Source: Anaerolineales bacterium UBA2317
GTDB taxonomy: Bacteria > Chloroflexota > Anaerolineae > Anaerolineales > Villigracilaceae
Reading direction: 5' to 3'
Assembly: GCA_002345215.1 (NCBI GenBank)
Contig: DDVH01000028.1
Span: 52,972 to 66,922 of the forward strand
DNA: 13,951 bases
A program made the translations under genes and the position numbers. Positions 1-7,005 of the stretch are shown here, one piece after another. Below the pieces are notes generated by a model, which was given only the letters and a program-made list of their open reading frames with translations, ran no database searches and was not told the DNA's origin. The stretch's first letter is position 1; every line of letters begins with the position of its first letter.

Positions 1-536
1 CGTTCGATATTTTTGGGGTCTTCAATAATGAAAACCATCAACTCACGATAAATTTGATTGTAAAGCGCGTCCACTTCATCATCTTCCATTGGAATGGATT
101 TTGCAATTTCCACATCTTCATTGACGAATGCTGTTAAGGCGCGATGAAGCATGTCAGCCCCTTTTTGCGCCATGCGTGGAATATCAATTAAAGGTTTGAG
201 CAAAGGTTCATCACCCATGCGAATGTTGATATTCGCAATACCCTTGGCATAATCACCCATGCGTTCGAGTTCAGAAATAATTTCCATCGAAGAAGCTAAC
301 AAACGTAAATCATGTGCCATGGGTTGTTGTGTAGCAATCAACACCATCAACTGCGCTTCAATATCAAAACGCTTTTTGTTGATTTCTTTATCTTTGGCAA
401 TGATATCTTGCGCGCCCTTCATATCACGTTTTTTTAACGATTCAACTGAATTGATAATGGCGTGTTCCACCATTGAACCCAGCAAAAGAATTTCATCTTT
501 TAATTCTTGAAGTTCTGTTTCAAATGCTTTTCTCAT
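1..536 (-). CDS. phoU: PhoU, phosphate transport/signalling regulator (partial, C-terminus off window)
   Basis: The first 178 codons are present and the frame stays open to the window edge. PhoU proteins are usually about 215-225 residues, so roughly 40 C-terminal residues are missing. The protein is all-helical in character and carries PhoU-family motifs: a repeat with QQPMAHDLRLL near residue 90, followed by SELERMGDYAKGIANI, which matches the metal-binding helical repeat of the family. PhoU is known to link the Pst transporter to the PhoR kinase and to repress the Pho regulon when phosphate is plentiful. The chosen ATG (536) is preceded by a GAGG Shine-Dalgarno core. The gene is last in the run pstS-pstC-pstA-pstB-arsC-phoU, 27 bp after arsC, the usual position for phoU. 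Confidence is high; only the C-terminus is unseen. Confidence 0.95.
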   Translation of the reverse strand, partial: MRKAFETELQELKDEILLLGSMVEHAIINSVESLKKRDMKGAQDIIAKDKEINKKRFDIEAQLMVLIATQQPMAHDLRLLASSMEIISELERMGDYAKGIANINIRMGDEPLLKPLIDIPRMAQKGADMLHRALTAFVNEDVEIAKSIPMEDDEVDALYNQIYRELMVFIIEDPKNIE

Positions 537-563
537 AACAACCTCTTCATTTCTATTGTACTA

Positions 564-1004
564 TTACTGAATTTCTTTTGCTGAAATATTTTGTTCGGTC
601 AGCCAAAGGTGTAAGCGTTGCTTGATTTCATCGCGCACGCGTCGGGTAGTAGCGAGGCGGTTTTCTTCATCTGCTTTGGCGGGGTCATCAAAGGGCCAAT
701 GTTCATGCGTGCCCATATTCAAAAATACAGCGGGGCAATTATCTTCTGCATCTGCACAAACGGTGATGACATGCGCGAAGATTTGCTTGCCAAGATATTC
801 AGTAACAGATTTTGACCATTGATTTGAAATATCAATTCCGATTTCACGCATCACTTCTTGGACTTCATCCAGAATCTTGCCCTTCGGCTCGGTGCCTGCG
901 CTAAACACTTCAAATGTGTCACTTGCCATTGCACGTAATAAACCTTCAGCCATTTGGCTTCGGGCTGAGTTGCCTGTACAAAGAATTAATACTTTTGCTT
1001 TCAT
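564..1004 (-). CDS. arsC: Arsenate reductase, thioredoxin-coupled LMW-PTP-fold type
   Basis: This 146-residue protein has the low-molecular-weight phosphatase P-loop CTGNSAR (Cys9 to Arg15) and two further cysteines, Cys83 and Cys90, spaced as in the Staphylococcus aureus ArsC redox relay. The HWPFDDPAK segment (102-110) holds the general-acid Asp of the family. In this family Cys9 attacks arsenate, and arsenite is released as the disulfide moves to Cys83-Cys90, which thioredoxin then reduces. The extra cysteine pair argues against an ordinary protein-tyrosine phosphatase. The gene lies 2 bp after pstB and 27 bp before phoU, so it is almost certainly co-transcribed with the phosphate transporter. 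Arsenate enters through phosphate transporters, so a detoxification role coupled to Pst induction is a sensible inference. No arsenite efflux pump or arsR is present in the window. Confidence 0.88.
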   Translation of the reverse strand: MKAKVLILCTGNSARSQMAEGLLRAMASDTFEVFSAGTEPKGKILDEVQEVMREIGIDISNQWSKSVTEYLGKQIFAHVITVCADAEDNCPAVFLNMGTHEHWPFDDPAKADEENRLATTRRVRDEIKQRLHLWLTEQNISAKEIQ

Positions 1005-1006
1005 GC

Positions 1007-1801
1007 TTAACCAAACCTTCCTGTTACATAATCTTCTGTGCGTTTATCTGCTGGGCGGGTGAAGATAGTTTTCGTTTCATTGAATTCAATCATAGTTCCA
1101 GAACGTTCGCCTTCGCCGGAGAGCATCATCATGGCGGTGTAATCAGAAGCACGAGCGGCTTGTTGCATGTTGTGTGTCACAATGACAATTGTGTAATTCT
1201 TTTTCAGTTCTTGCATCAATTCTTCAATTTTGAGAGTCGCAATCGGGTCAAGAGCCGAGGCGGGTTCGTCCATCAAAATCACTTCAGGTTTGATAGAAAT
1301 CGCACGCGCAATGCACAAACGTTGTTGCTGACCACCCGAAAGTGATAAACCCGATTGATGTAATTTATCTTTCACTTCGTCCCACAAGGCGGCTTGTTGT
1401 AATGAGTTTTCGACCAGTTCATCCATATTGCCTTTGTAACCATGAATGCGAGCAGTCCATGCAATGTTTTCGTAAATACTTTTTGGAAATGGATTTGGTT
1501 TTTGAAACACCATGCCAATGCGATAACGCACTTCAACAGGGTCAACTTCTTTGGCGTAGATATCTTGTCCGTTGAATGTAATTTTTCCTTTAATGGATGT
1601 GCCAGCATATAGTTCATTCATGCGGTTGAAGGCACGCAATAAAGTGGATTTTCCACAACCGGAAGGACCAATAATGGCTGTAATTTTATTTTGTTCAACT
1701 TTCATATTTACATCAGTCACTGCTTTGAAAGTGCCGTAGTAAATTTCAAGGTCTTGCGTTTCAATCACATAGGTAGGTTCAGGATTGTTGTTTGTGGTCA
1801 T
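1007..1801 (-). CDS. pstB: Phosphate ABC transporter ATP-binding protein PstB
   Basis: This 264-residue ABC ATPase powers phosphate import by the PstSCAB system on the cytoplasmic face of the membrane. The motifs are intact and in order: Walker A GPSGCGKST (45-53), Q-loop Gln100 in MVFQKPNPF, signature LSGGQQQRLCIARA (154-167), Walker B VILMDEPASALDP (174-186) and H-loop His210 in VTHN. The FQKPNPFPKSIYEN segment is characteristic of PstB compared with other ABC ATPases. The ATG at 1801 has an AGGAG Shine-Dalgarno core about 9 nt upstream. It starts 2 bp after the pstA stop and ends 2 bp before arsC, so translation is probably coupled across pstA-pstB-arsC. Confidence 0.97.
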   Translation of the reverse strand: MTTNNNPEPTYVIETQDLEIYYGTFKAVTDVNMKVEQNKITAIIGPSGCGKSTLLRAFNRMNELYAGTSIKGKITFNGQDIYAKEVDPVEVRYRIGMVFQKPNPFPKSIYENIAWTARIHGYKGNMDELVENSLQQAALWDEVKDKLHQSGLSLSGGQQQRLCIARAISIKPEVILMDEPASALDPIATLKIEELMQELKKNYTIVIVTHNMQQAARASDYTAMMMLSGEGERSGTMIEFNETKTIFTRPADKRTEDYVTGRFG

Positions 1802-1803
1802 GC

Positions 1804-3045
1804 TTAGAATCTCCTGCTGAAGCGATTGCGTAATAAAACGGCAGAGGCATTCAGGCTGAGTAATAATACGAGTAACACTAAAATTGATGCGGCGGCTAAA
1901 CTCTGAAATTCAGCTTGCGGGCGAGCAGTCCATTGATAAATTTGAATTGGTAATGTTGTAAATTTTGAAAACGGTGATTCAGGGTCAAAACTAATGGCAG
2001 TAGATGCACCCACCACAACCAAAGGAGCGGTTTCACCAATGGCACGTGAAACAGCAAGAATTGTGCCAGTTAAGATTCCGGGCATGGCATTTGGTAAAAC
2101 ATGTGACCATACAGTTTGCCATTTCGTTGCACCCACTCCAAAACTTGCATTGCGCAGTGAACGCGGTACAGCCCGAATCGCTTCTTGGGCATTGATGATG
2201 ATAATAGGAAGCACTAACAAACCAAGCGTTAACCCAGCGGATAAAACGGTTCTTCCGTTCGCCGTAGTTGGGTCAACCAACCCGAAAATTTCCCCACTCG
2301 TAAGCGGTTCTAGTGTGCGCACAAAAATTGCCAACCCTAAAATTCCATACACAATAGAAGGTACACCAGCAAGATTATTGATATTGGTTTGAATGATTCG
2401 GTTAAACCAATTATCTGAAGCATATTCTTCCAAATAAATTGCGGCTCCTACGCCAACTGGAAACGCCAGCAAAATTGTGAAGAAAATCGTCCATAATGAG
2501 CCGAGGATGGCAGTTCTTACACCGGCTGTTAATGCTTCACTAGTTTGTGGGCGAGTGACAAAATCATACGTTAGCCATGAAACAAAATCTAATTCGGCGG
2601 TTGGGAAATCTTGAGCGACAGTAGCGCGGATTTCATCTACTTGTGTGAGTGAGGGCCATAAATCCCACACGGCTACAACTTTTGGTCTGATGATTCTTTC
2701 AACAATTAATTGAAAAACATTTTCACGCGAGCGTTCTTCAAAGGGTTCTTCATTATTTAATTTATTGTAAGCACCCCTAGAAAGTTCGGATTGAAGCAAG
2801 GTTAATAATTGTTCTTTGTTTTGTTCTTCAAGCGGAACACCATCCACTGTGAATGTATCAGGGTCTACTCTGGCTTCATAAGCAACATAGCCAAAGGCGC
2901 TGTTAACAATATTGAGCATTAAAGCAATTAAGGCAACAATTCCAACTAAGGTGGAGGCTTGAAAAATAATATGCCAAATCACACCTTTACGGTTGCGGGC
3001 GTTGAGATTGTTTGAAAATCCCTGAATGACTTCTTTTTCTTTCAT
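1804..3045 (-). CDS. pstA: Phosphate ABC transporter permease PstA with large insertion after TM1
   Basis: The C-terminal half is a standard PstA permease. Membrane segments run from about residue 173 onward, and the cytoplasmic EAA coupling motif lies at about 288-318 (EAIRAVPRSLRNASFGVGAT), followed by SRAIGETAPLVVVG. At 413 residues it is well over 100 longer than Escherichia coli PstA (296). The extra length is an apparently soluble, acidic segment at about 53-170 between the first membrane helix (about 25-52) and the next. This segment has charged, amphipathic stretches and no motif I recognise, and by topology should be extracytoplasmic. The start codon overlaps the pstC stop in an ATGA arrangement and a GAGG core lies just upstream, indicating translational coupling to pstC. 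Confidence 0.95.
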   Translation of the reverse strand: MKEKEVIQGFSNNLNARNRKGVIWHIIFQASTLVGIVALIALMLNIVNSAFGYVAYEARVDPDTFTVDGVPLEEQNKEQLLTLLQSELSRGAYNKLNNEEPFEERSRENVFQLIVERIIRPKVVAVWDLWPSLTQVDEIRATVAQDFPTAELDFVSWLTYDFVTRPQTSEALTAGVRTAILGSLWTIFFTILLAFPVGVGAAIYLEEYASDNWFNRIIQTNINNLAGVPSIVYGILGLAIFVRTLEPLTSGEIFGLVDPTTANGRTVLSAGLTLGLLVLPIIIINAQEAIRAVPRSLRNASFGVGATKWQTVWSHVLPNAMPGILTGTILAVSRAIGETAPLVVVGASTAISFDPESPFSKFTTLPIQIYQWTARPQAEFQSLAAASILVLLVLLLSLNASAVLLRNRFSRRF

Positions 3046-3974
3046 TCATACACCTCACGGAAACGACGCACAATGGCTTGACTAATAATGTTAAGTGTTA
3101 AGGTAACAAGGAATAAAAATAAGCCAAGTGCAAAAATACTGTTGTAATCTATCGAGTCATAGCTTAAATCACCACCTGAAATGCGCACGATGTGTCCGGT
3201 AATTGTTTCAGCACCGATAAATGGATTCAATGTGAAATTGGGTCCAGCACCCGCGGCAACGGCGACAATCATGGTTTCGCCGATTGCACGAGAAATGCCG
3301 ACGATAATGGCGGCGGCGATTCCAGAAAGTGCGGCAGGCACAACAATTTGTACAGCCACTTCTAATTTTGTTGCACCCATACCATACGCCGCTTCACGAA
3401 GTGAACGGGGTACGGCACTTAATGAATCCTCTGTCATGGAAGTAATTAGTGGAAGAATCAGAATCCCCATCACCAGTCCGGCTGAGGCGGTGTTGTAAAT
3501 CTGCACTGTATCATTGCCGAAGATTTGTCTCAAAAGGGGAGTCATAAATGTTAATGCAAAATATCCATACACAATGGTAGGAATGCCGGCTAACACTTCA
3601 AGAACTGGTTTTAGGGTATTGCGAACTTTTGGGCTGGCATATTCACTTAAGTAAATTGCTACACTCATTCCTAATGGAATAGCAATAGACATGGCAATTG
3701 TGCTTGTCAATAAAGTAGAAGTAAGCAGGGGCCAGATACCGAATTTATTAACGTGAGGTTTCCATTCAGTACTTGTGATAGTGGATAATAAATCAACTTC
3801 TGGCATTTGAAAAAAGAGCAATGCTTCTTTTCCAAGTTCATAAACAATCCCAATCGTGATAAAGATAGATAAAAAGCCACTTAAGAATAATAGCCCTTGA
3901 ATAATACTTTCACCCCAGCGTGGCTTACGACGTAAACTTATTGTAGATGTTTTTTTGTCTGTCAATTCAGCCAT
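3042..3974 (-). CDS. pstC: Phosphate ABC transporter permease PstC
   Basis: This 310-residue permease has about six hydrophobic segments and the PstC EAA loop EDSLSAVPRSLREAAYGMGA followed by GISRAIGETM. Its length matches the family (about 319 in E. coli). It pairs with PstA to form the phosphate channel. An upstream in-frame ATG would add 18 residues (to 4028), but the start at 3974 has a strong AGGAG Shine-Dalgarno core 5 nt before it. The extension would also run into the arm of the hairpin at 4027-4056 and has a non-family-like sequence, so 3974 is preferred. Its stop overlaps the pstA start by 4 bp. Confidence 0.95.
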   Translation of the reverse strand: MAELTDKKTSTISLRRKPRWGESIIQGLLFLSGFLSIFITIGIVYELGKEALLFFQMPEVDLLSTITSTEWKPHVNKFGIWPLLTSTLLTSTIAMSIAIPLGMSVAIYLSEYASPKVRNTLKPVLEVLAGIPTIVYGYFALTFMTPLLRQIFGNDTVQIYNTASAGLVMGILILPLITSMTEDSLSAVPRSLREAAYGMGATKLEVAVQIVVPAALSGIAAAIIVGISRAIGETMIVAVAAGAGPNFTLNPFIGAETITGHIVRISGGDLSYDSIDYNSIFALGLFLFLVTLTLNIISQAIVRRFREVYE

Positions 3975-4026
3975 GAATACTCCTTCGCCAAAATCAATTT
4001 CTTTCTTCTTCATTTTACAACAAATC

Positions 4027-4056
4027 ACCTTCCCTTCTCTTGTAAGAAGGGAAGGT
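4027..4056 (-). promoter_or_regulatory. Intercistronic hairpin between pstS and pstC
   Basis: A perfect 12-bp inverted repeat (ACCTTCCCTTCT against AGAAGGGAAGGT) with a 6-nt loop sits 27 bp after the pstS stop and 52 bp before the pstC start. On the minus-strand transcript it is followed by GATTTGTTG, too short a U-run for a strong terminator. A partial terminator or a 3'-end stabiliser that gives more PstS than PstCAB would be typical of binding-protein operons. On the plus strand the tail is more U-rich (TTGTTTTATT), but no plus-strand gene reads into it. Confidence 0.7.
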
Positions 4057-4083
4057 TGTTTTATTCCGAACTAAATTTTCAAA

Positions 4084-5118
4084 CTATTGACCAACTGCAG
4101 ATGACCAAGCATCAAGATTTTCTTGTAATTGAGCATCGCTGACTGGGAAGTAACCAACATCGAGGATTTCATCAAACACGTTTGAAATGTAGAAATAGAT
4201 GAAAGAGGATACTTGTGGTTTCTCTTGCATAATTTCAGTGCTGGAGTAAATGAATAATGGGCGAGAAATTGGATATTCACCGGATTCAGCAGTTTCAGCA
4301 GTTGGGGCAATGCTGTTTACAGAAACGGCATTCAAACTGGAAGCATTTTCTTCATAATAAGCATAACCAAAGTAAGCAATAGCATACGGTGAACCTTGTA
4401 CACCTTGAACAAGCACATTGTCATCTTCAGAGAATTGTGTACCACCAGATGCGAGGATAGCATCTCTACCTGTATCGCCTAATACTTCTTCCATTACGGC
4501 TTCAACAAAGAAATCAAATGTACCAGAGTCAGTGCCGGGGCTAAAGCGAAGAATTGGTTCGTTGGGCCACTCAGGGCGAACATCAGACCAATTGGTAGCG
4601 GTGGAATAAATCAAAGCTAATTCTTCAAGAGTGATATCAGTTACAAAATCATTCTCAGCACTTACAGCAACGGTCAAAGCATCAATACCAACTAAGAAGC
4701 CAACCACTGTACGACCAATTGCGGCACATGATTCAATTTCAGTATCACGAATCGCGCGTGAAGAATTGGCAATATCAGTTTCACCCGCCACACAGAAGCG
4801 TTCAATGCCAGCACCAGAACCAATTGAATCAACGGTCAAGTTACCAGTGTAACCTTCTTCTTCATAGCGTTGCTTCATGCGTTCAGTAAGTGGAAACACA
4901 GTAGATGAACCAGCAATGATAATGTCACCAGTGACGGCGTCTGGCAGATACATATCCATTGGGTCTTCAACCACTGCTTCAGTAGCGGCTTCAGTGGCAG
5001 GAACTTCTGTAGCAGGAGCCTCAACCTCAGGGGCTTCAGTTGCAGGCGCACCACAGGCGGCGAGCACAAGGCTCAACACCACAAAAACAAAAACGAACAA
5101 ACGAGCAGATTTAAACAT
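4084..5118 (-). CDS. pstS: Phosphate-binding lipoprotein PstS
   Basis: This 344-residue periplasmic binding protein delivers phosphate to PstCA. It opens with a lipoprotein signal peptide, hydrophobic at 7-21 with lipobox LAAC ending at Cys22. A low-complexity linker rich in Ala, Pro, Thr and Glu follows (about 24-52). The phosphate-binding loops of the family are present: AGSSTVFP (69-76), GSGAG (100-104), TDIANSSRAI (114-123) and PGTDSGT (194-200). An AAGGAG Shine-Dalgarno core lies 8 nt before the ATG. It is the first gene of the pst operon, downstream of a surE terminator and a Pho-box-like promoter, and is separated from pstC by 109 bp containing a hairpin. Confidence 0.96.
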   Translation of the reverse strand: MFKSARLFVFVFVVLSLVLAACGAPATEAPEVEAPATEVPATEAATEAVVEDPMDMYLPDAVTGDIIIAGSSTVFPLTERMKQRYEEEGYTGNLTVDSIGSGAGIERFCVAGETDIANSSRAIRDTEIESCAAIGRTVVGFLVGIDALTVAVSAENDFVTDITLEELALIYSTATNWSDVRPEWPNEPILRFSPGTDSGTFDFFVEAVMEEVLGDTGRDAILASGGTQFSEDDNVLVQGVQGSPYAIAYFGYAYYEENASSLNAVSVNSIAPTAETAESGEYPISRPLFIYSSTEIMQEKPQVSSFIYFYISNVFDEILDVGYFPVSDAQLQENLDAWSSAVGQ

Positions 5119-5153
5119 CTCTTTTTCTCCTTTTAATTTATATAACGATGTAA

Positions 5154-5212
5154 ATGATACTGATTCACTCTTAAAGCCAATGGAAGAATAGGTTAACGTC
5201 TTGTTAAGTTAA
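5154..5212 (-). promoter_or_regulatory. pstS promoter with Pho-box-like 11-bp repeats
   Basis: On the minus strand, TTAAC occurs at 5212-5208, 5207-5203 and 5196-5192, and TTAAG at 5174-5170. The steps 5207 to 5196 (11 bp) and 5196 to 5174 (22 bp) are helically phased. The best pair reads CTTAACAAGACGTTAAC. Ten bases after TTAAG comes TATCAT (5159-5154), a -10 candidate placed as in E. coli Pho promoters, where the box replaces the -35. The predicted start near 5147 gives a short leader containing the pstS Shine-Dalgarno site. The core differs from the enterobacterial CTGTCAT box, so PhoB binding is inferred. Confidence 0.6.
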
Positions 5213-5213
5213 C

Positions 5214-5244
5214 AAAAAACATCTCAAAGTTTTTTGAGATGTTT
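5214..5244 (-). terminator. Rho-independent terminator of surE
   Basis: A perfect 12-bp stem (AAACATCTCAAA against TTTGAGATGTTT, arms 5217-5228 and 5233-5244) with a 4-nt loop is followed on the minus strand by a run of six T (5219-5214, partly within the stem base). It lies 29 bp beyond the surE stop. It ends transcription from surE directly before the pstS promoter elements, the nearest TTAAC being at 5212. Confidence 0.88.
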
Positions 5245-5273
5245 CAACGCTTCTTTCCTAAGGGACACTTGAT

Positions 5274-6062
5274 TCAATTTTCCGAAGCATCTTCCCACTC
5301 CCACGTATTGATTTCAGACAAAGCCCGATAGGCTGTTAAATCTAATTGCAAAGGTGAAACAGAAATAAAACCTTCAGAAAGTGCACCTACATCTGTACCT
5401 GTTTCTGGCACGCCCGTAGGAGCATCGCCACCAATCCAATAATATGGACGATTGCGTGGGTCAACGCGTTCATCTAAACGGCTGTGATACACCCGCAATC
5501 CTTGGCGTGTGACTCTAAATCCTTTTATCTCTTCTTTTTTCAAATAAGGAATATTGACATTCAATAAAATTTCAGGCAGTAATCCATGTTCCAACACGTT
5601 TTGAATCACAATGTGTGCCGCGTATGCCGAAGCTGAAAAGTCAAGGGGTCCCACATGACCTTCCGGTAATTCAAGTGAAAAAGCCACGCCGGGTAAATCA
5701 GCAATGACGGCTTCCATGGCGGCAGTGACTGTCCCAGAATAGGTGACATCATGCCCAAGGTTGGCACCAAAGTTAATGCCGGAAACTACTAAATCAAATT
5801 TTTCTTTGAAGTAACCTAAGACTGCTAAAGATACACAATCGGAAGGTGCACCATCACTGGCAAAGGCTTGTGTGCCATCTTCAAGCCTAAATTCACGCAC
5901 ACGCAAAGCGCGGTCTAATGTTTTGACATGCCCGCCACCAGACCAGTTTCTATCAGGCGCCATGATGAATACATCACCAAAAACGCGCATTTCTTTTACA
6001 AGTGCTAATAACCCGGGCGACATAACCCCATCATCGTTTGTGACTAAGATTTTTTTGGTCAT
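5274..6062 (-). CDS. surE: 5'/3'-nucleotidase SurE
   Basis: This 262-residue metal-dependent phosphatase removes phosphate from nucleoside monophosphates (some family members also act on short polyphosphate). The signature parts are present: metal-binding VTNDDG (7-12, Asp10/Asp11), the Ser41 region SGGGH, and SGIN-x-G-x-N-x-G-x-D-x3-YSGTVTAA (94-115) with Asn97 as metal ligand. The length matches the family. The ATG at 6062 follows a GAGGAAA purine run at a workable distance. It sits 63 bp after the PHP phosphoesterase gene with no obvious terminator between, and ends at a strong terminator. The two may form a transcript of phosphate-releasing enzymes, but nearness to pst is the only contextual evidence. 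E. coli surE is linked to stationary phase rather than Pho. Confidence 0.95.
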   Translation of the reverse strand: MTKKILVTNDDGVMSPGLLALVKEMRVFGDVFIMAPDRNWSGGGHVKTLDRALRVREFRLEDGTQAFASDGAPSDCVSLAVLGYFKEKFDLVVSGINFGANLGHDVTYSGTVTAAMEAVIADLPGVAFSLELPEGHVGPLDFSASAYAAHIVIQNVLEHGLLPEILLNVNIPYLKKEEIKGFRVTRQGLRVYHSRLDERVDPRNRPYYWIGGDAPTGVPETGTDVGALSEGFISVSPLQLDLTAYRALSEINTWEWEDASEN

Positions 6063-6071
6063 AGGTTTTAA

Positions 6072-6116
6072 TTTCCTCTTCTTTATATTTTATCTGAAAG
6101 CCTGAGAAAGAGGAAA
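6072..6116 (-). promoter_or_regulatory. Possible stem masking the surE ribosome-binding site
   Basis: On the minus strand TTTCCTCTT (6116-6108) is an exact 9-nt complement of AAGAGGAAA (6080-6072), the purine run serving as the surE Shine-Dalgarno site. The 27-nt loop and simple polypurine/polypyrimidine composition make chance plausible. If real, it would lower surE translation unless opened by ribosomes or a factor. Confidence 0.25.
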
Positions 6117-6125
6117 GATGAAAGT

Positions 6126-6836
6126 TTATGCCTTTGCTAACCCAGTTACCTTGCGGAATGTGCTTTCTACATATCGAAATCCCCAGTTACTTAAGATGTG
6201 TAATGGACTCCATTCATTTAACTTACGAACTTTGGTAATTTTATTCTTTAATGAATTGAGCAAATCTTGTGGCGTGTTGCCTTCAAATTCAGTCGCGCCG
6301 AATCCAATCGTATCAATCACATGTGCGTCACTGCTTCCAGTTTGGGCGATGTTTAATCCACTAGCGAAAACCTTTGCATAGTGATTGCTCATTCTGTCAA
6401 TGGCTGTGCCGTTGTAGGTTTCGATTCCGATTAAGGTTTGAGCAACTTGGGGATTTTTCAATGCTTTCAAAATGGAATAAGCCGACAAACTTTTCATGCC
6501 CATGCCGCCAGCCATTGGATGTGGCGCAATGCAAACTCCGCCTTCATCTTTTACACGCAAAACAGTCTCGATTAGTGAAAGGCCTGCTTGAATTTTTTTG
6601 TTGATTAACAATGCCAATAAATCGCCTTCGGCTGTGGTGATTTCTGACGCGGGAATCACATGTATCCCGTAGTGTGAGGCGAGTTTGACTGCTTCCAGTG
6701 CGCCGGCAATTTCATCATGGTCTGTGATGGCAATTACATCTAACCCGATTTCTTTGGCGCGTCTTAATATCGACGAAACACTGGCGGTTCCGTCGTAACT
6801 GTACATTGTGTGTACGTGCAAATCTGCAAGTCCCAT
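6126..6836 (-). CDS. PHP-domain metal-dependent phosphoesterase (TrpH/YciV-like)
   Basis: This 236-residue protein has all PHP-domain metal motifs in order: DLHVHTMYSYDG (5-16, His7/His9), ITDHDEIAG (37-45, Asp39/His40), PASEI (62-66, Glu65), APHPM (104-108, His106) and GSSDAHVID (167-175, Asp170/His172). It resembles the stand-alone YciV/RNase AM (TrpH) group, which hydrolyses 3',5'-nucleoside bisphosphates or short RNA 5' ends and releases phosphate; the substrate here is not provable. ATG 6836 is preferred to an upstream TTG (6866) because a GGAG site sits 6 nt before the ATG and the metal motif begins right after it. A Pho-box-like promoter lies upstream and surE follows 63 bp downstream, suggesting phosphate recovery from nucleotides. 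Confidence 0.85.
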   Translation of the reverse strand: MGLADLHVHTMYSYDGTASVSSILRRAKEIGLDVIAITDHDEIAGALEAVKLASHYGIHVIPASEITTAEGDLLALLINKKIQAGLSLIETVLRVKDEGGVCIAPHPMAGGMGMKSLSAYSILKALKNPQVAQTLIGIETYNGTAIDRMSNHYAKVFASGLNIAQTGSSDAHVIDTIGFGATEFEGNTPQDLLNSLKNKITKVRKLNEWSPLHILSNWGFRYVESTFRKVTGLAKA

Positions 6837-6898
6837 TGTTTCTCCGTTGTTTATTTCTTTTGACAATGTGTACGAAAAAAAGTTTCATTTCGTTGCAA

Positions 6899-6952
6899 AC
6901 TATAGCAAACGGATGTTAAGGGTTTTTGAAATACGAGTGTTTGTCTTGTTAA
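6899..6952 (-). promoter_or_regulatory. Promoter of the PHP gene with Pho-box-like elements
   Basis: Minus-strand TTAAC occurs at 6952-6948 and 6919-6915, exactly 33 bp (three 11-bp steps) apart; intermediate steps are degenerate. The distal copy reads TTAACAAGAC, identical to ten bases of the pstS box. The proximal copy is followed by 10 nt and then TATAGT (6904-6899), the -10 spacing of E. coli Pho promoters. The predicted start near 6892 leaves a leader of about 56 nt with a Shine-Dalgarno site. Confidence 0.5.
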
Positions 6953-6957
6953 CGATT

Positions 6958-6980
6958 CCACCCGCTTAATCAGCGGGTGG
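6958..6980 (-). terminator. Hairpin downstream of the 34-aa ORF (possible terminator without U-tract)
   Basis: A perfect 9-bp GC-rich stem (CCACCCGCT against AGCGGGTGG) with loop TAATC lies 26 bp beyond the stop of the 34-aa ORF and just upstream of the PHP promoter elements. There is no U-run on either strand, so it is not a classic intrinsic terminator. It may mark or protect the 3' end of the microprotein mRNA. Confidence 0.45.
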
Positions 6981-7005
6981 GGAGGGAGGAGAAGAATGAA
7001 AAAGA

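Noticed and set aside
914..1345. 143-codon plus-strand ORF opposite arsC and pstB
   Set aside because: It spans the junction of two well-supported minus-strand genes and has no recognisable domain, so it is an antisense shadow.
3975..4028. 18-residue N-terminal extension of PstC
   Set aside because: The internal ATG at 3974 has a strong AGGAG site; the extension is unlike the family and would overlap the hairpin arm.
4045..4066. Hairpin plus TTGTTTTATT as a plus-strand terminator
   Set aside because: No plus-strand gene precedes it; the surrounding genes are all on the minus strand.
4953..5055. Ala/Pro/Thr/Glu-rich repeats in the N-terminal part of PstS as a DNA tandem repeat element
   Set aside because: It is a protein linker after a lipobox; codons vary and no exact DNA repeat unit is seen.
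6837..6866. TTG start extending the PHP protein by 10 residues
   Set aside because: The ATG at 6836 has a GGAG site and starts directly before the conserved metal motif.
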